Notes: a model not told the origin generated them from the sequence alone. Shown: positions 1-7,754, numbered from the stretch's first letter. The stretch is 16,051 bases of DNA from Candidatus Nomurabacteria bacterium (GCA_020850295.1 JADZEV010000043.1:1-16051), one strand, 5' to 3'. Numbers and translations: made by a program.

Positions 1-44
1 AGTTCTATAAGAGTAAATCCTGATTGTTGGTTTTTGTATTTCAT
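1..44 (-). CDS. Type IV prepilin-like protein, N-terminal fragment cut by window edge
   Basis: Reading the minus strand from an ATG at position 44 gives MKYKNQQSGFTLIEL, which then runs off the window. This is a short basic leader, a Gly, then FTLIE: the class III signal peptide recognised by prepilin peptidase, with cleavage expected between G9 and F10 and the usual Glu at +5. It starts 3 nt after the stop of the upstream minor pilin gene, so it is the next gene of the same operon. Only 14 codons and part of a fifteenth are visible, so whether it is a major, minor or pseudopilin cannot be said. Confidence 0.8.
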   Translation of the reverse strand, partial: MKYKNQQSGFTLIE

Positions 45-47
45 AAT

Positions 48-692
48 TTATTCTACATTTATCTGCCCAGTATTCCAAACAGAGATAACTTTTGTTAGAC
101 CTTTTGCTGATCTAATTTTAATCTTTGCATATGAGGCTTGCCCAACACAAGAACTTTGACCGCTTGGTATATAACAAATAATAGCATCAGGACTAGGACG
201 ACGAAATGTAATATGAACACTACCAGAAGAAACAATACCAGACACATCTGTTTCTATTTCAACAATGGAGTCGCCACTATTTATCGTTATAGCTTCTACG
301 CACTCAGCGCCTTCTTGCGGTGATCCACAGGTACCATTTGAATCATATATTTTATTAGGAGCACTTTGGCCAGAAGGTATGAAATCCGCAAAAGAAATGA
401 ATCTCTTTGGTGTTGGGAGATATGGATCTATTTGAGACTCAAGAGAGAAAACTATTCCATAAGCTGGATAACTTGAATCTCCTGGACCGTTAGCATTTCT
501 TACACTAGTTGCAAATGTTTGAGATTTACGAATGCTTAGAGCAATATCTTGAGAAAGGTTTCTTAGAGAAACATTTGTACTAAAATCAGAATATTTAAAC
601 AATAAAACTGAAGAGACCACACTAAAAATAGCTACGACGACCATTAATTCAACAAGAGTTATTCCGGATTGTTTGTTTTTTGTATTTACCAT
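48..692 (-). CDS. Minor type IV prepilin (GspH/FimT-like)
   Basis: A 214-aa protein with a class III signal peptide: MVNTKNKQSG then ITLVE, cleaved after G10 with Glu at mature position +5 and a hydrophobic helix to about residue 32. Ile replaces the usual Phe/Met at +1, which prepilin peptidases tolerate. The soluble part (residues 40-214) is larger than in the two pilins encoded nearby and ends in a beta-rich region with cysteines (about residues 172-181), in keeping with a minor pilin that primes or tips the fibre. Its start overlaps the end of pilD by 7 bp and the next pilin begins 3 nt after its stop, so translation is probably coupled. The pilin call is firm; the GspH/FimT subgroup is a guess from size and position. 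Confidence 0.85.
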   Translation of the reverse strand: MVNTKNKQSGITLVELMVVVAIFSVVSSVLLFKYSDFSTNVSLRNLSQDIALSIRKSQTFATSVRNANGPGDSSYPAYGIVFSLESQIDPYLPTPKRFISFADFIPSGQSAPNKIYDSNGTCGSPQEGAECVEAITINSGDSIVEIETDVSGIVSSGSVHITFRRPSPDAIICYIPSGQSSCVGQASYAKIKIRSAKGLTKVISVWNTGQINVE

Positions 693-1471
693 ATTGGGAA
701 AAGGCTTTGCAGGGTTACACTAAAAACTCCTACAATAAAAACAGCTATTATTAAAAATGGCGCAAAAGCTATTTCACTTTTAAGACTAGTTTTTGATGAA
801 GCCATAAGTAACAAACCAACTATTGCACCTAACCAAAAAGATAAGAAAAATGTTGCTAAAGAACCAGCTAAGCCGAGCAACCATCCTATACCTAAAGAAA
901 GCTTCACGTCACCAAAACCCATAGCTCTACCTTTTGAAAAAAACCAAAGGAAGAAAAATGGTGCTGCTAGTGCTGGTCCGGCAAAAAGATCTTTTATCAA
1001 CATATCATTGTCACCAAAAACATTTCTCCAAAATACAGAAGCCAAAGAAATAATAATAAAAGGGTAAACTATTTTGTCAGGAATAATTTTATGTTTTATG
1101 TCATAAGCAAATATAACTATAAGTAATGCAGATATAGTGCTTGCTCCTAAAAATGAAACTATGCCAAAAAAATTAAAGCCATTAGAGAGCAATATTTTGG
1201 TATACAGAATTGTGAAAACTAGAGCTGTAGTTAGCTCTACGAGTGGATACTGAAAAGATATAGGATTTTTACATGTTTTACATTTACCTCTAAGAGTCAA
1301 AAAAGAAAATACTGGTATTAACTCATACCAAGATAGCGTAGTACTACAGCGAGCACATTTACTTCTACCTTTTGCGATACTCCTACCAGTATTAATGCGC
1401 AATATAACTACATTTAAAAAGCTCCCGATAATAAGTCCAAAAATAAATATTATTAACGGCAGAAAAATCAT
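686..1471 (-). CDS. pilD: Prepilin peptidase (A24 aspartic protease/N-methylase)
   Basis: A 261-aa polytopic membrane protein that cleaves prepilin leaders at the Gly/Phe bond and normally also N-methylates the new N-terminus. The visible family signature is complete: GSFLNV near residues 16-21, a cytoplasmic zinc-binding loop with C39-x2-C42 and C64-x2-C67, then the two catalytic aspartates at D124 (in YDIKHKIIPD) and D188 (in GFGDVKL). Hydrophobic segments fill the rest. It sits between the major-type pilins and the minor pilins it would process. A TGTTATAAT extended -10 box lies 6 nt before the ATG, so its transcript may be leaderless and separate from the pilin message. Confidence 0.95.
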   Translation of the reverse strand: MIFLPLIIFIFGLIIGSFLNVVILRINTGRSIAKGRSKCARCSTTLSWYELIPVFSFLTLRGKCKTCKNPISFQYPLVELTTALVFTILYTKILLSNGFNFFGIVSFLGASTISALLIVIFAYDIKHKIIPDKIVYPFIIISLASVFWRNVFGDNDMLIKDLFAGPALAAPFFFLWFFSKGRAMGFGDVKLSLGIGWLLGLAGSLATFFLSFWLGAIVGLLLMASSKTSLKSEIAFAPFLIIAVFIVGVFSVTLQSLFPIW

Positions 1472-1477
1472 GACTAT

Positions 1478-1486
1478 ATTATAACA
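1478..1486 (-). promoter_or_regulatory. Extended -10 promoter of pilD
   Basis: On the minus strand the sequence is TGTTATAAT, a full match to the extended -10 consensus (TGnTATAAT). It ends 6 nt before the pilD ATG, so transcription would begin at or next to the start codon. The -35 region (about 1501-1507) is weak, as is common with extended -10 promoters. Confidence 0.5.
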
Positions 1487-1495
1487 TGCAAAAAC

Positions 1496-1948
1496 CTAAG
1501 GACAGAAAGTTTGACTTGCTGGAAGAGGTGTAGTAGATGTTCTAGTGGCGTTAATAGAATCTGTACATAGATAAGTAGTTGTAGTTGGATCTTTTAATTT
1601 TACAGAAACTGCGTAAGCGGCAACTGATGTGTTGCAATTAGTAGTTGTTGTTGTTTGAACTGCACCACTATTTATAGCTGCAGTAGTACCAGATATGCTA
1701 GCTAGTTTTGACAACATAGAGTTAACATTGTTCGTACCACTGGTACAAACATTTAAATACGAGTTACCATTATTTATAAAATGAAGTTCTGCTTGAGATC
1801 TTATTTCGGTTACTTGTTTTGTGATAGCCCCATCTGTTCCTTTGTTTTTTCCTTTGCCTAGATTGGAAATCATTATTGAAGCAATAATTCCAATAATAGC
1901 TATTACCATTAAAAGCTCAATGATTGTAAAACCTTTTTTGTAATTCAT
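1496..1948 (-). CDS. pilA: Type IV pilin, second paralogue
   Basis: A 150-aa type IV pilin. The leader is only six residues (MNYKKG), followed by FTIIE with Glu at +5 and a long hydrophobic helix to about residue 29. The mature domain has four cysteines (C68, C105, C128, C149). C68 sits in an NVCTSGTNN block nearly identical to that of the neighbouring pilin (NVCTTGTNN), and both proteins end in Cys-Pro. The middle is rich in Thr, including a TTTTT run. It lies 112 bp beyond the first pilin, with a terminator-like hairpin between them and its own TATAAT box 6 nt before the ATG. The pair therefore looks like a tandem duplication with separate expression. Which one forms the fibre cannot be told from sequence alone. 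Confidence 0.92.
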   Translation of the reverse strand: MNYKKGFTIIELLMVIAIIGIIASIMISNLGKGKNKGTDGAITKQVTEIRSQAELHFINNGNSYLNVCTSGTNNVNSMLSKLASISGTTAAINSGAVQTTTTTNCNTSVAAYAVSVKLKDPTTTTYLCTDSINATRTSTTPLPASQTFCP

Positions 1949-1954
1949 ATGAAA

Positions 1955-1960
1955 ATTATA
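1955..1960 (-). promoter_or_regulatory. -10 box of the second pilin gene
   Basis: Minus-strand TATAAT ends 6 nt before the ATG. A partial -35 (TTTACT, 4 of 6 bases) lies 18 bp upstream. Transcription would start at about the A of the start codon, giving a leaderless mRNA. Confidence 0.45.
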
Positions 1961-2001
1961 CCAAAATTAATTAATTAGAGTAAAGGTATAAAAAATAAAG
2001 T

Positions 2002-2037
2002 AAACAAAAACCACCCATATAAGGGTAGTTTTTGTTT
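2002..2037 (-). terminator. Stem-loop terminator behind the major pilin (bidirectional shape)
   Basis: Arms AAACAAAAACCACCC and GGGTAGTTTTTGTTT pair with one mismatch around a 6-nt loop (ATATAA). On the minus strand the GC-containing inner stem is followed by GGTTTTTGTTT, giving a U-rich tail. It begins 24 bp beyond the stop of the pilin gene at 2061, so it would end or attenuate the pilin mRNA before the second pilin and pilD. Confidence 0.7.
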
Positions 2038-2060
2038 ATCTATATTAAATAGATTATAGA

Positions 2061-2537
2061 TTAAGGACAAACTATAGCAGATGCAGCAAGAGTTGTTGCT
2101 TCTTTAGCAGCTCCAGTTGAGTCAACACACCAACCTGAACTAGCTGTTGCAGGACTCTTTAGAGATACTATAGCGGCCCAGCCTGAAGCACTATCATGAC
2201 AAACAGCAGAACCAGTTCCGCCAGCTGCGTTATATGAGAACGCTTGAGCAGTAGCTCCTACAGTGTTACTAGCTGAGAGTTTTTTTGCGGCACTATCTAT
2301 CATTGCAGAAATATTATTTGTTCCAGTAGTACAAACATTAGCATATGTTGTACCCGTATCATAGAACAATTCTGCTTGAGCACGAGCATTCGTTAGAGAA
2401 GCCTTGATAGCTGCATCAGCTCCTTTGTTTCGAGCTGAGTTAAGTGATGCAAGCACCACAGAAGCCAAAATACCAATAATTGCGATAACCACCAACAATT
2501 CGATAAGTGTGAAACCGCGGTTTAAATTCTTTTTCAT
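2061..2537 (-). CDS. pilA: Type IV major-type pilin
   Basis: A 158-aa pilin with leader MKKNLNRG, cleavage expected between G8 and F9, then FTLIELLVVIAIIGILAS, the textbook pilin helix with Glu at +5. Four cysteines (C69, C113, C137, C157) could form two disulphides, with C157 in the terminal Cys-Pro. The paralogue at 1496-1948 shares this pattern and the NVCT.GTNN block. An extended -10 promoter, a 5' hairpin and a downstream terminator frame it as its own transcription unit, as expected for the most abundant pilus subunit. No Shine-Dalgarno sequence precedes the ATG. Major-pilin status is inferred from this arrangement. Confidence 0.93.
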   Translation of the reverse strand: MKKNLNRGFTLIELLVVIAIIGILASVVLASLNSARNKGADAAIKASLTNARAQAELFYDTGTTYANVCTTGTNNISAMIDSAAKKLSASNTVGATAQAFSYNAAGGTGSAVCHDSASGWAAIVSLKSPATASSGWCVDSTGAAKEATTLAASAIVCP

Positions 2538-2576
2538 AACAATTAGTTTTTTAAATTAAAAATAATATTTGAATCT

Positions 2577-2608
2577 TAATAATCGATTATTACAAATTCC
2601 TTTGTAAT
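2577..2608 (-). promoter_or_regulatory. 5' untranslated palindrome and hairpin of the pilin mRNA
   Basis: Two overlapping symmetric elements lie between promoter and start codon. ATTACAAA-TTCC-TTTGTAAT (2589-2608) forms a perfect 8-bp stem that would sit at the very 5' end of the mRNA. TAATAATCGATTATTA (2577-2592) is a perfect 16-bp palindrome. They share four bases, so only one could fold at a time. The first could protect the mRNA end; the second could be an operator. Confidence 0.5.
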
Positions 2609-2615
2609 TAGATTA

Positions 2616-2624
2616 ATTGTACCA
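2616..2624 (-). promoter_or_regulatory. Extended -10 promoter of the major pilin
   Basis: Minus-strand TGGTACAAT matches the extended -10 pattern TGnTATAAT except for one base. The expected start is near 2609, giving a leader of about 72 nt, the longest seen for a pilus gene here. The -35 hexamer is poor. Confidence 0.5.
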
Positions 2625-2659
2625 TAACTCATGAAAAAAAGAGCAAGTGGATAAAGGCT

Positions 2660-3865
2660 TTATTGAATTCCTCCAGCAATGTTGTAAATAGGAACCAAAA
2701 CAGATACCAAAAGAAGCCCTACACCTAGACCAAGCGATATGATCATGAAAGGTTCAATAAGCCCAACTAAAGTATCAACCGCTTCATCAACCTCCCTTTT
2801 GTAGAACTTAGCTAACATTTTAAGTATCTGCCCCATAGAACCAGTTTCCTCTCCCACCCTTACGATCTGAGACATAATCTTTGGTATTTCTTCATGAACC
2901 TCTAGCGCCTGAGAAAAGCTTTTACCTGTCTTAACAGCCTCCATTGCTTCTGTAAGAATATTTTGATATTTTTTATTTCCTACTACATTACTAGTTATTT
3001 CTATTGCTCTAACTATCGGTATCCCGGCTGAAAGCATGGTATCCATGTTGTCAGCAATACGAGCTAGATATATTTTCTTAAACAAACTTCCTACGACAGG
3101 AACACTAAGCTTAATCTCGTCAATAAAATTTTTACCTTTTTGTGATCTTGCCAGTCTAAAAACATAAATTCCAAAGACGACAAAAAATAGCAAGAAGAAT
3201 ATTCCATAATTAACCAAAAAGTCACTTACCCACAAAACTATCTTTGTATAAAAAGGTATCTCTTGACCACTTTCTAAGATTATTCCAGAGAGCTTTGGTA
3301 CAACAACCGTAAACATAAGCACCATAACTACTATAAAAATAGTAATAACGAACGCCGGATAAACCAAAGCGTGCTTAGTTTTTGAGGTCAGGGCGTATTG
3401 TCTATCTAGATAGTCAGCCAAATATTCAAAAACCTGGGTCAGCTTTCCTGACTCTTCACCGGCTTTAACCATGTTTACATAAAAATCAGAAAAAATATCT
3501 GGATGTTTTGAAAGAGCTCCAGCAATAGAAGATCCAGCTTGAAGATCTGCTGTTATTTGATTCATCTTCCTTGCTAGAAGTTTGTTTTGTGTATTTGCTG
3601 CAAGTAAAGAAAAAGCTTTTAGGGCAGAAACTTGAGCTTCGAATAAAGTAGACATTTGCCTTGAAAGAATAACTATTTCTTTCATTGGGACTTTTTCAAA
3701 AAGAGTTATTTCGAACCATTTTTTAGCTTCTTCTTCGCTTTTTACAGAAGTAACAATAAGACCTCTTCTTTGAAGGCCTGAAATTGCAAGTTCACGATTA
3801 ACAGCCTCGATGACACCATCTCGTTTTTCTCCTTTATCTGTTACTGCTGTATATCTAAAATTCAT
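2660..3865 (-). CDS. pilC: Type IV pilus inner-membrane platform protein
   Basis: A 401-aa protein, the usual PilC/GspF length. An N-terminal stretch (MNFRYTAVTDKGEKRDG...) is followed by two T2SSF repeats. The first (about residues 65-190) contains LSRQMSTLFEAQVSALKAFSLLA; the second (about 265-390) contains MDTMLSAGIPIVRAIEI and VGEETGSMGQIL. Strongly hydrophobic helices follow each repeat (about 168-190, 215-235, 372-395). PilC is the membrane platform that PilB and PilT act on to add or remove pilin subunits. Its ATG comes one nucleotide after the pilT stop, so the two are translationally coupled. Confidence 0.96.
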   Translation of the reverse strand: MNFRYTAVTDKGEKRDGVIEAVNRELAISGLQRRGLIVTSVKSEEEAKKWFEITLFEKVPMKEIVILSRQMSTLFEAQVSALKAFSLLAANTQNKLLARKMNQITADLQAGSSIAGALSKHPDIFSDFYVNMVKAGEESGKLTQVFEYLADYLDRQYALTSKTKHALVYPAFVITIFIVVMVLMFTVVVPKLSGIILESGQEIPFYTKIVLWVSDFLVNYGIFFLLFFVVFGIYVFRLARSQKGKNFIDEIKLSVPVVGSLFKKIYLARIADNMDTMLSAGIPIVRAIEITSNVVGNKKYQNILTEAMEAVKTGKSFSQALEVHEEIPKIMSQIVRVGEETGSMGQILKMLAKFYKREVDEAVDTLVGLIEPFMIISLGLGVGLLLVSVLVPIYNIAGGIQ

Positions 3866-3866
3866 A

Positions 3867-4925
3867 TTATAATAATCTCTCTAAATTTTTTGGATTAACT
3901 GAATAAGCAAAAGCATTCTCAACTGTTATCTCTCCTGCTCGAACAAGTTCTACTAGTGATCTATTCATATCTACCATACCTTGTTCAAAACCTGTTTCAA
4001 TAACAGTATCTATCTCGTGAGTTCTTTTCTCTCTGATAAGATTTGATATTGCGTTATTGTTTATCATTAACTCATAAGCCGGTATTCTTCCGCCTGATAT
4101 TCTTGGAACTAGTCTTTGAGAAAAGACACCGATAAGTGAAGAAGCGAGCTGAACTCTTATTTGATCTTGTTGGCTTGCCGGGAAAGAGTCTATTATACGG
4201 TCAATTGTTTGTGAAGCTGTATTTGTGTGTAGAGTCGAAAGAACAAGGTGTCCTGTTTCAGCTGCGGTAACAGCGGTACCTATAGTCTCTGGATTACGCA
4301 TCTCACCTATCAAGATAACATTCACATCTTGTCGAAATGCCCCTTTCAAAGCATCAGAAAAATCAGCCGAATCTATGCCTATTTCTCTTTGATCAATAAT
4401 GGATTTCTTTTGTTCATAAACATACTCAACAGGATCTTCAATAGTCAAAATATGAGCTTGCTTTTCTTCATTAATAAGAGAAACCATAGCCGCCATGGTA
4501 GCACTTTTTCCTTGTCCCACAGGACCAACAACCAAGAAAAACCCTTGTCTTTTTCTAGCAAAATCAGCAAGAGAAGACGGTAAATTTAATTCAGCCAAAG
4601 TCTTAACATGAGGTACAAGTCTTAGAACAACTGCAAATTTACCTTGTTGTATAAAAGCATTTCCTCTAAGTCTGGCACCTGATTTATGTTCAAAAGAAAA
4701 ATCTAAACCTTGAGATTTAAGAAAATTATTATGTTGTTCTTCTGAAAGAATCGCCTTTAATATACCCTCTAGGTCAACTTGTTTTAAAGGCTCTCTAGAC
4801 ATTAGGAACACTAACTCTCCATTTACTCTAACTGCTGGCACCCTACCAGAAGAAAGATGAAGGTCTGAACCGTCTTCCCTAATCAAGGTATCTACTAATT
4901 CTTCAAAAAAGTTTTTATAATCCAT
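3867..4925 (-). CDS. pilT: Type IV pilus retraction ATPase
   Basis: A 352-aa hexameric secretion ATPase of the PilT subfamily. Visible motifs are Walker A GPVGQGKS (134-141), Asp box TIEDPVEY (161-168), Walker B VILIGEMR (203-210), and His box GHLVLSTLHTN (225-235). The C-terminal region around IRVQLASSLIGVFSQRLVPR and LIREKRTHEI is typical of PilT. The P-loop is slightly unusual (VGQ where TGS is common) but keeps G-x4-G-K-S. PilT drives pilus depolymerisation, needed for twitching and DNA uptake. The start lies inside the response regulator gene (11-bp overlap) and its stop abuts pilC, so the three form one tight unit. Confidence 0.95.
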   Translation of the reverse strand: MDYKNFFEELVDTLIREDGSDLHLSSGRVPAVRVNGELVFLMSREPLKQVDLEGILKAILSEEQHNNFLKSQGLDFSFEHKSGARLRGNAFIQQGKFAVVLRLVPHVKTLAELNLPSSLADFARKRQGFFLVVGPVGQGKSATMAAMVSLINEEKQAHILTIEDPVEYVYEQKKSIIDQREIGIDSADFSDALKGAFRQDVNVILIGEMRNPETIGTAVTAAETGHLVLSTLHTNTASQTIDRIIDSFPASQQDQIRVQLASSLIGVFSQRLVPRISGGRIPAYELMINNNAISNLIREKRTHEIDTVIETGFEQGMVDMNRSLVELVRAGEITVENAFAYSVNPKNLERLL

Positions 4926-5316
4926 GTTCTTCTAAGACCTTATTTACATGAGCGACTACCTCACTAGGTGTACTGTTAGCTTTTACTATATAGCTTGCTG
5001 CTCCTAAAGATTTACCTTTTGCTATATCTTGTTCTTGTCCAAGATTTGTAAGATATATTTTAATAGTGCTAGGAATAAGTTTTTCTTTGTTAATATTTTC
5101 TAACATTTCAAAACCATCTGTTACAGGCATAACGACATCAAATAGACAAACATCTGGTACTAGACCTTCATGAAGTTTTTGCATTACCTCTTGCGCATTC
5201 ATTGCAGTCTCAACCTCATATCCAGACTGAGAAAATCTCATAGAATACATATCTAACAAAAAAGAGTCATCGTCTACTATCAAAACTTTTCTTTTTTTAG
5301 TTTCGTTATTATCCAT
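4915..5316 (-). CDS. Single-domain response regulator in the pilus operon
   Basis: A 133-aa stand-alone receiver domain. The acidic pair is D15/D16 (in VLIVDDD), the phosphoacceptor is D60 (in CLFDVVMP), the switch residue is T90 (YLTN) and the conserved lysine is K112 (VKA), so it should be phosphorylatable. There is no output domain, so it probably acts by protein contact, in the manner of CheY or PilG/PilH. It lies between the extension and retraction ATPase genes and overlaps pilT by 11 bp, which suggests it tunes motor activity. No histidine kinase is in the window. A TATAAT box lies 8 nt before the start. Confidence 0.93.
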   Translation of the reverse strand: MDNNETKKRKVLIVDDDSFLLDMYSMRFSQSGYEVETAMNAQEVMQKLHEGLVPDVCLFDVVMPVTDGFEMLENINKEKLIPSTIKIYLTNLGQEQDIAKGKSLGAASYIVKANSTPSEVVAHVNKVLEEHGL

Positions 5317-5324
5317 GTGTTTAT

Positions 5325-5330
5325 ATTATA
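5325..5330 (-). promoter_or_regulatory. -10 box upstream of the response regulator
   Basis: Minus-strand GTTATAAT places a perfect TATAAT 8 nt before the ATG at 5316, in the 34-bp gap after pilB. A GGAGGG lies just upstream but is 16 nt from the ATG, too far for a ribosome-binding site. It could start a separate regulator-pilT-pilC message. Confidence 0.4.
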
Positions 5331-5350
5331 ACCCTCCTTCAAAAAAGAGC

Positions 5351-7087
5351 CTAGTTAAAACTGAAAACTTCTTGCATTAAAATGTCGCCCTTTAAAGCCT
5401 TCATTAAAGCATCTTCTTTTAGTGTTAACATCCCTTTGCTTCTACAGAGCTTATAAAGCTCGGGCTCAACTGGATTTTTTAGTATTTGCTCTTGTATATC
5501 TCTATCTATCTTGAACATTTCAAAAACAGCTACTCTTCCACGGAGGCCAGATGGAGATTCTGAGGTTGGCTTAACTTCGTACATAAAATCAGGGATAGAG
5601 AGTTTATCTAAATACTGCTTATCAAGATCACTAAATTGTTTTTTTATTAATTCTTTTGTTATATCGTCCATAGGGATTTTGTGACGAGCGTCTGGATCAA
5701 CTTTTCGAACCAGTCTTTGAGCCATAGCTAAAATAAGAGTTGGAGCAATAAGATAAGGATCTACTCCCATGTCTACAAGCCTAGGAACAATACCTATAGC
5801 TGAGTTCGTGTGGATAGTAGATAAAACTAAGTGACCAGTAAGAGCTGCCTGGATGGCAAGCTGTGCTGTTTCTTTATCTCGAATCTCTCCCACCATGATG
5901 ATGTTTGGGTCTTGTCGAAGTATAGAACGAAGACCAGAGGTAAATGTATATCCTATCTCTGGCATAACTTGAGATTGTGTCACTCCTTCTATTTGATACT
6001 CAACAGGGTCTTCAAGGGACACTACATTGTTTCCTTCTTTATCTACCTCATTTAACATTGAGTACAAGGTTGTACTCTTACCAGAACCAGTTGGACCAGA
6101 GATAAGTATGAGTCCATATGGACGAGTTATAGCTTCTTTGATTGTCTCTAGGTTCTCTTTGGTAAAATCAATAGCCTCAAGGGATTTAATACCTTTTTCT
6201 GAATCCAAGATACGCATAACAACTTTTTCACCGTGGTAGGCTGGAAAAGTCGAAACACGAAACTCTATTTTCCTTCCTTCTAAGACGGTTGCAAAAGATC
6301 CGTCTTGAGGTTTTCTTTTTTCATCCAATCTAAGCTTCGCCAATATCTTGATACGAGCAACAATACCGTCAAAAGAATTTAGCGGTAAAACAAGAGTCCT
6401 ATGCAAAATACCATCTAATCTATAGCGAACCTGGACTTTTTCACCTGTATTTTCTATGTGTATGTCAGACGCATTTCCTTCTACTGCGTGATTTATAATA
6501 ACCGCAACTATTTTGATAATAGGTGCGTCTTCTATTATTTTTTCCTTGTCTAAAATATCGGAGTTTTGCGAACTAGGATCTTTGCTATTTTTCTTTGATG
6601 CTAAATTAAGCTCTTCTTTTATTTCACTATCTAGTTCATCAAGTGCAGTATTAACTTCTTCTGAAACAGCCTTGTAGTTCTCAGCAACAGCCAAAAAATC
6701 ACTGTAAGAAATTAAAAAAACTTTAAAAGGAATACCAAGTTTAACAGAAATAAACTGAAGCGCATTCATGCCTTCTATATTTTCCGGCTCTGTTACCCCA
6801 ACAGAAAGAACTCCATCTGAAAAAGCTATAGGGATAAATTTATAGTGCTTTGCTGATTCTTCAGATATGTATTTAACGACTTCATATGGGACTTGTCTTG
6901 TTGTTATCTTTTGATAAGGAAGTTTATAAAAACTAGCCTTAGCCTGAGTCAAGCTATCTTCAGAAATACCTACAGATAGTATTGCTTTTGTTATATTGCC
7001 TTCAAATTTAGTATCAAGTTCTGCCAGTACTTTGTTGTACTGCAATTCATTAATAATATTTTGTGATAGCAGAAAGTCTAAAAACAT
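5351..7087 (-). CDS. pilB: Type IV pilus extension ATPase
   Basis: A 578-aa protein with the PilB/GspE layout: an N-terminal MshEN-like domain (about 1-160; contains LPYQKITTRQVP), a linker, then the N2 domain (RYRLDGIL near 222, RIKILAKLRLDEKRKPQDG) and the C-terminal ATPase. Walker A GPTGSGKST is at 331-339, followed by SLEDPVEY, Walker B IIMVGEIRD (about 395-403) and the His box GHLVLSTIHTN. It powers pilin polymerisation on PilC. One departure: the tetracysteine zinc motif usual near the C-terminus of PilB/GspE is missing, as the stretch after RLV has no cysteines until one at about residue 550. A TATACT box 7 nt before the ATG may give a leaderless message. Confidence 0.96.
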   Translation of the reverse strand: MFLDFLLSQNIINELQYNKVLAELDTKFEGNITKAILSVGISEDSLTQAKASFYKLPYQKITTRQVPYEVVKYISEESAKHYKFIPIAFSDGVLSVGVTEPENIEGMNALQFISVKLGIPFKVFLISYSDFLAVAENYKAVSEEVNTALDELDSEIKEELNLASKKNSKDPSSQNSDILDKEKIIEDAPIIKIVAVIINHAVEGNASDIHIENTGEKVQVRYRLDGILHRTLVLPLNSFDGIVARIKILAKLRLDEKRKPQDGSFATVLEGRKIEFRVSTFPAYHGEKVVMRILDSEKGIKSLEAIDFTKENLETIKEAITRPYGLILISGPTGSGKSTTLYSMLNEVDKEGNNVVSLEDPVEYQIEGVTQSQVMPEIGYTFTSGLRSILRQDPNIIMVGEIRDKETAQLAIQAALTGHLVLSTIHTNSAIGIVPRLVDMGVDPYLIAPTLILAMAQRLVRKVDPDARHKIPMDDITKELIKKQFSDLDKQYLDKLSIPDFMYEVKPTSESPSGLRGRVAVFEMFKIDRDIQEQILKNPVEPELYKLCRSKGMLTLKEDALMKALKGDILMQEVFSFN

Positions 7088-7110
7088 TATTATAAGTATA
7101 CTCTAAAATA

Positions 7111-7752
7111 TTATTTTGATGTAACAAATGATGTCGTATTGGCAACTGTTGTACTAGAGCCAACTATAGCCACTGCCCTAACATAATAAAGTGTCTCTGG
7201 TATAAGACCTGTCAGAGTGCTAAGTACTGTAGTATTTTTTGTAACAATAGTTGCTGGAGTCACTGAACCAAAAGTATCAGTTGTTCCGTATTCAAAAACT
7301 ACACTAACTGGAGCTGAACTGGATAAAGATACTTGGGCACCCGCTTCTGCTGTAGTTTTAGTTATCTTTCCTGCTTGAAGTGTTTGGACTAAAGTTTCTT
7401 GTGTACTTACAGGACTATCTACACCTATTGGCGCAAAAGGATTGCTTCTACCTACTGAATCAGTACCTAGCGAAACAGGAAAATCTCTAAGTAATATATA
7501 AGCCGGATTTTGTAGTACAGAAGTATCTATAACTATATTTTTTATAGTTGAAAGTACTTTAGAGAATTCATCATTACTATTTATTATTGGATTGTCATTT
7601 CCTGGCAAAGGGATAACGCCGGTATTAGAAATCAAAAGATTGTTTGGATTAACAGAAGTATCTTCTTCTTTACCAGAGAAAGAAGATATAGCAAAAATAA
7701 CAGCTGCTAAACCGAGAACTATTAAAGCAAAGATTTTTGTTTTTCTACTCAT
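7111..7752 (-). CDS. Membrane-anchored FN3-like protein in the PilP position
   Basis: A 213-aa protein read from the ATG at 7752, which follows the pilO stop by 2 nt. An in-frame ATG at 7770 would overlap pilO and is less likely. It has a short basic N-terminus, one membrane helix at about residues 7-25, and an extracytoplasmic domain. The C-terminal 75 residues (VSVVFEYGTTDTFGSVT ... LTGLIPETLYYVRAVA) read like a fibronectin type III domain. It occupies the slot where PilP normally follows PilO, but has no lipobox and no recognisable PilP domain. An alignment or bridging role with PilN and PilO is inferred from position only. Confidence 0.75.
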   Translation of the reverse strand: MSRKTKIFALIVLGLAAVIFAISSFSGKEEDTSVNPNNLLISNTGVIPLPGNDNPIINSNDEFSKVLSTIKNIVIDTSVLQNPAYILLRDFPVSLGTDSVGRSNPFAPIGVDSPVSTQETLVQTLQAGKITKTTAEAGAQVSLSSSAPVSVVFEYGTTDTFGSVTPATIVTKNTTVLSTLTGLIPETLYYVRAVAIVGSSTTVANTTSFVTSK

Positions 7753-7754
7753 AA

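Noticed and set aside
669..1067. 132-residue plus-strand frame opposite pilD
   Set aside because: It lies entirely antisense to a well-supported membrane peptidase gene; its Lys-rich composition is a shadow of that gene's codons.
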